The position numbers and the translations under genes are program-made. A model generated the notes under the pieces. It was given only the letters and a program-made list of their open reading frames with translations, ran no database searches and had not been told where the DNA came from. 64,000 bases of DNA from Azonexus hydrophilus DSM 23864 (GTDB taxonomy: Bacteria; Pseudomonadota; Gammaproteobacteria; Burkholderiales; Rhodocyclaceae). Positions 62,725 through 64,000 of this stretch are shown here, piece after piece; position 1 is the stretch's first letter; every line of letters begins with the position of its first letter. The stretch covers positions 186,001 through 250,000 of the forward strand of contig NZ_AUCE01000012.1 in assembly GCF_000429605.1 (NCBI RefSeq), read 5' to 3'.

Positions 62725-63405
62725 TCAGGGCAGGCGCCCGGCGGTGAGCATCCGGGTGTTGAGTACGGTAGGTACGATCCAGGCGACCAGATCGTCGTAT
62801 TGGGCGTCCGGAGGACGGTTGACGAAGATGCGGTCAGTGTTGGCGTTTTCCGCTTCGTCGGGGGAGCTGGCTGGAGTGAGTTGGCCATTGCCGCGGTAGC
62901 CGCCCAGGCCATTACGGCCATGGCTGACAATGACCGCCGGCAGTCCATTGGCGACCGTCTGACTGTTGTTGGCAGCAGGGCGGACCGCTAGCGTTCCCAT
63001 GCTTTCGAAGCTGAACCCAGCTCGGGCATCGTTTGCGGGCTCTGCAGTGAAAGCATCATGTGGGTAGTAAGTCAGGCGCTGCCCCCACGGGTCGGTCTCT
63101 GGCAGCCCGAGCGTGCGCCAGGGCAGTACCCCGCTTTTTCCGCGTACGCAGTCTTCTTCGCCGGCCTTGTCGGCGGAGCTGGCAAGCAACGGATCGGCGG
63201 CGCAGGGCAGGCGGCCATGGGTGATTGCGAATCCATACAGGGCTTCCAGGCTCAGTTCGAGTTGGGCGCGGGCGCGTTGTTCGGTGTGCAGGCGACGTTG
63301 TCCCGTGGTCTGGCCGAGCAGGCTGCCGGCGAGCAGGCCAATGATGATCAGGGCGATGCTCAGCTCGATCAGCGAGAAGCCGCGCTCAGTGGGCGATCTG
63401 GTCAT
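62725..63405 (-). CDS. Prepilin-type N-methylation protein (minor pilin/pseudopilin)
   Basis: 226 residues from ATG at 63405. The leader MTRSPTERGFSLIELSIALIIIGLLAG has the Gly-Phe cleavage site and Glu at +5. The globular part contains ALYGFAITHGRLPCAADP, SGVLPWRTLGLPETDPWGQRL and HGRNGLGGYRGNG, a pattern seen in pseudopilin-like proteins with a Cys-containing 'PCAADP' start. The start overlaps the end of the upstream gene by 20 bases. It is 27 bases from the other prepilin gene. Confidence 0.85.
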   Translation of the reverse strand: MTRSPTERGFSLIELSIALIIIGLLAGSLLGQTTGQRRLHTEQRARAQLELSLEALYGFAITHGRLPCAADPLLASSADKAGEEDCVRGKSGVLPWRTLGLPETDPWGQRLTYYPHDAFTAEPANDARAGFSFESMGTLAVRPAANNSQTVANGLPAVIVSHGRNGLGGYRGNGQLTPASSPDEAENANTDRIFVNRPPDAQYDDLVAWIVPTVLNTRMLTAGRLP

Positions 63406-64000
63406 TGTGGTCGGGGCGCCGTTGCCGGGCGTCGAAGGTGTTGTCCGGCATTTCCGCATCGCCGTTGCGCGAAGGAGCGGCATTCCTGCCTTCGAGGTAG
63501 TCGGCGACATCCTTGCCGGGACGTTGCTGGCCGTTGATTCTGGCGCCGGCAGCAATGACCAGCAGCGGACGAGCCGGCTGGCCGGGAATCTGCAGGCTGG
63601 CCTGTTCGGGTTCCAAGGCGTCGCCAAACTGGTAGAAGACGCTGTCCGACCATTTGCCCTCATACCACCAGCTATTCGGCTCGGCGAGAAAGTTGCAGCT
63701 CGCTGATGTCCAGGCCATGGGCTGGTGCTCTCCTTCGCCATCGTTGGCTGGCTGGCTCAGTGGCACCCGGCCGAACCGACTGCCGCTGCGTCCTTCGCCG
63801 AAGTTTGACGAGAGTGGGGCGGGCCAGGGGTAGCGGCCGGTTTGCCGGGCGTATGCGCTCAGGCAGTCGCGCAGTTTGTGCGCGATGCGCAGTTCGACCG
63901 CTGCCATCAGGCTGCCGCGGGTGATGCTGAGGATGCTGTCGTTACTCTCCGGCGCCGTCTTGAAATCCCGTGGGTTGTTCTGGCTCAGGCTGGCTTCGAG
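63386..64000 (-). CDS. Partial pilus-associated protein, 5' end outside the window
   Basis: The frame is open from the window edge (codons run from 64000 down) to a TGA at 63386, giving 204 residues without a start. It includes the pattern LRIAHKLRDCLSAYARQTGRYPWPAPLSS, similar to the 'GRLPCAADP' region of the next gene, and LLVIAAGARINGQQRPGKDVADYLEGRNA. It is probably another pilus or pseudopilus component in the same operon. The absent N-terminus prevents a family call. Confidence 0.6.
   Translation of the reverse strand, partial: LEASLSQNNPRDFKTAPESNDSILSITRGSLMAAVELRIAHKLRDCLSAYARQTGRYPWPAPLSSNFGEGRSGSRFGRVPLSQPANDGEGEHQPMAWTSASCNFLAEPNSWWYEGKWSDSVFYQFGDALEPEQASLQIPGQPARPLLVIAAGARINGQQRPGKDVADYLEGRNAAPSRNGDAEMPDNTFDARQRRPDHNDQIAH

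Overview
The window is GC-rich chromosomal DNA with dense, mostly housekeeping gene content, typical of a free-living Gram-negative betaproteobacterium. Rhodocyclales (Azoarcus/Dechloromonas-like) is the best guess. That rests on the gene order (apaG|rpe-trpEGDC, rplU-rpmA-obgE-proB, kdsD-lptC-lptA), a classical betaproteobacterial porin, tandem phasins and an aerobic phenylacetyl-CoA gene set. The taxonomic call is inference; no rRNA gene is present.

Layout. 1-7.0 kb: end of argJ, a YdiK-type permease, a methyltransferase, apaG, rpe, then a complete trpEGDC run preceded by a short Trp-rich leader peptide (trpL, 3000-3056). 7.0-9.3 kb: a HEPN/MNT toxin-antitoxin-type pair and a strongly expressed porin. 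9.2-13.7 kb: rplU-rpmA-obgE-proB on the minus strand and an FKBP isomerase plus pseudouridine synthase on the plus strand. 13.8-21.8 kb: a MaoC hydratase, a MacB-like ABC efflux system, and small or regulatory genes (RidA, YkgJ-like, CheX-like, M23 peptidase).

21.9-40.7 kb is the most interesting region, a phenylacetate (Paa) catabolic island. Regulators paaX and iclR lie with paaY. A minus-strand operon follows (paaN-paaG-paaH-paaI-paaK-paaJ, a branched-chain-type solute-binding protein, and two crotonases). A divergent plus-strand operon carries a ferritin-like di-iron protein, a ferredoxin-FAD reductase, livH, livM, livG and a livF fused to an N-terminal hemerythrin (HHE) domain. The usual multicomponent epoxidase paaABCDE is absent from the window. 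The di-iron/reductase pair sits where it would be expected, so it is a candidate alternative ring oxygenase. Both divergent promoters carry the same GATAC-N28-GTATC arrangement.

40.7-47.5 kb: a tightly overlapping minus-strand run, glnS - Cys-rich small protein - nucleotidyltransferase - small partner - orphan N6-adenine DNA methylase - pyrF - TlpA-like thioredoxin, followed by a Pit phosphate transporter. 47.7-58.4 kb: crcB, a double-domain SagB-type nitroreductase, a chemoreceptor, the helicase hrpA, an EI24 membrane protein and a CinA-like protein. 58.4-64 kb: two tandem phasins, lptA-lptC-kdsD (without kdsC or lptB) and three type IV prepilin-like or pilus-associated genes, the last running off the window.

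No tRNA, rRNA, insertion sequence, prophage or CRISPR array was recognised.
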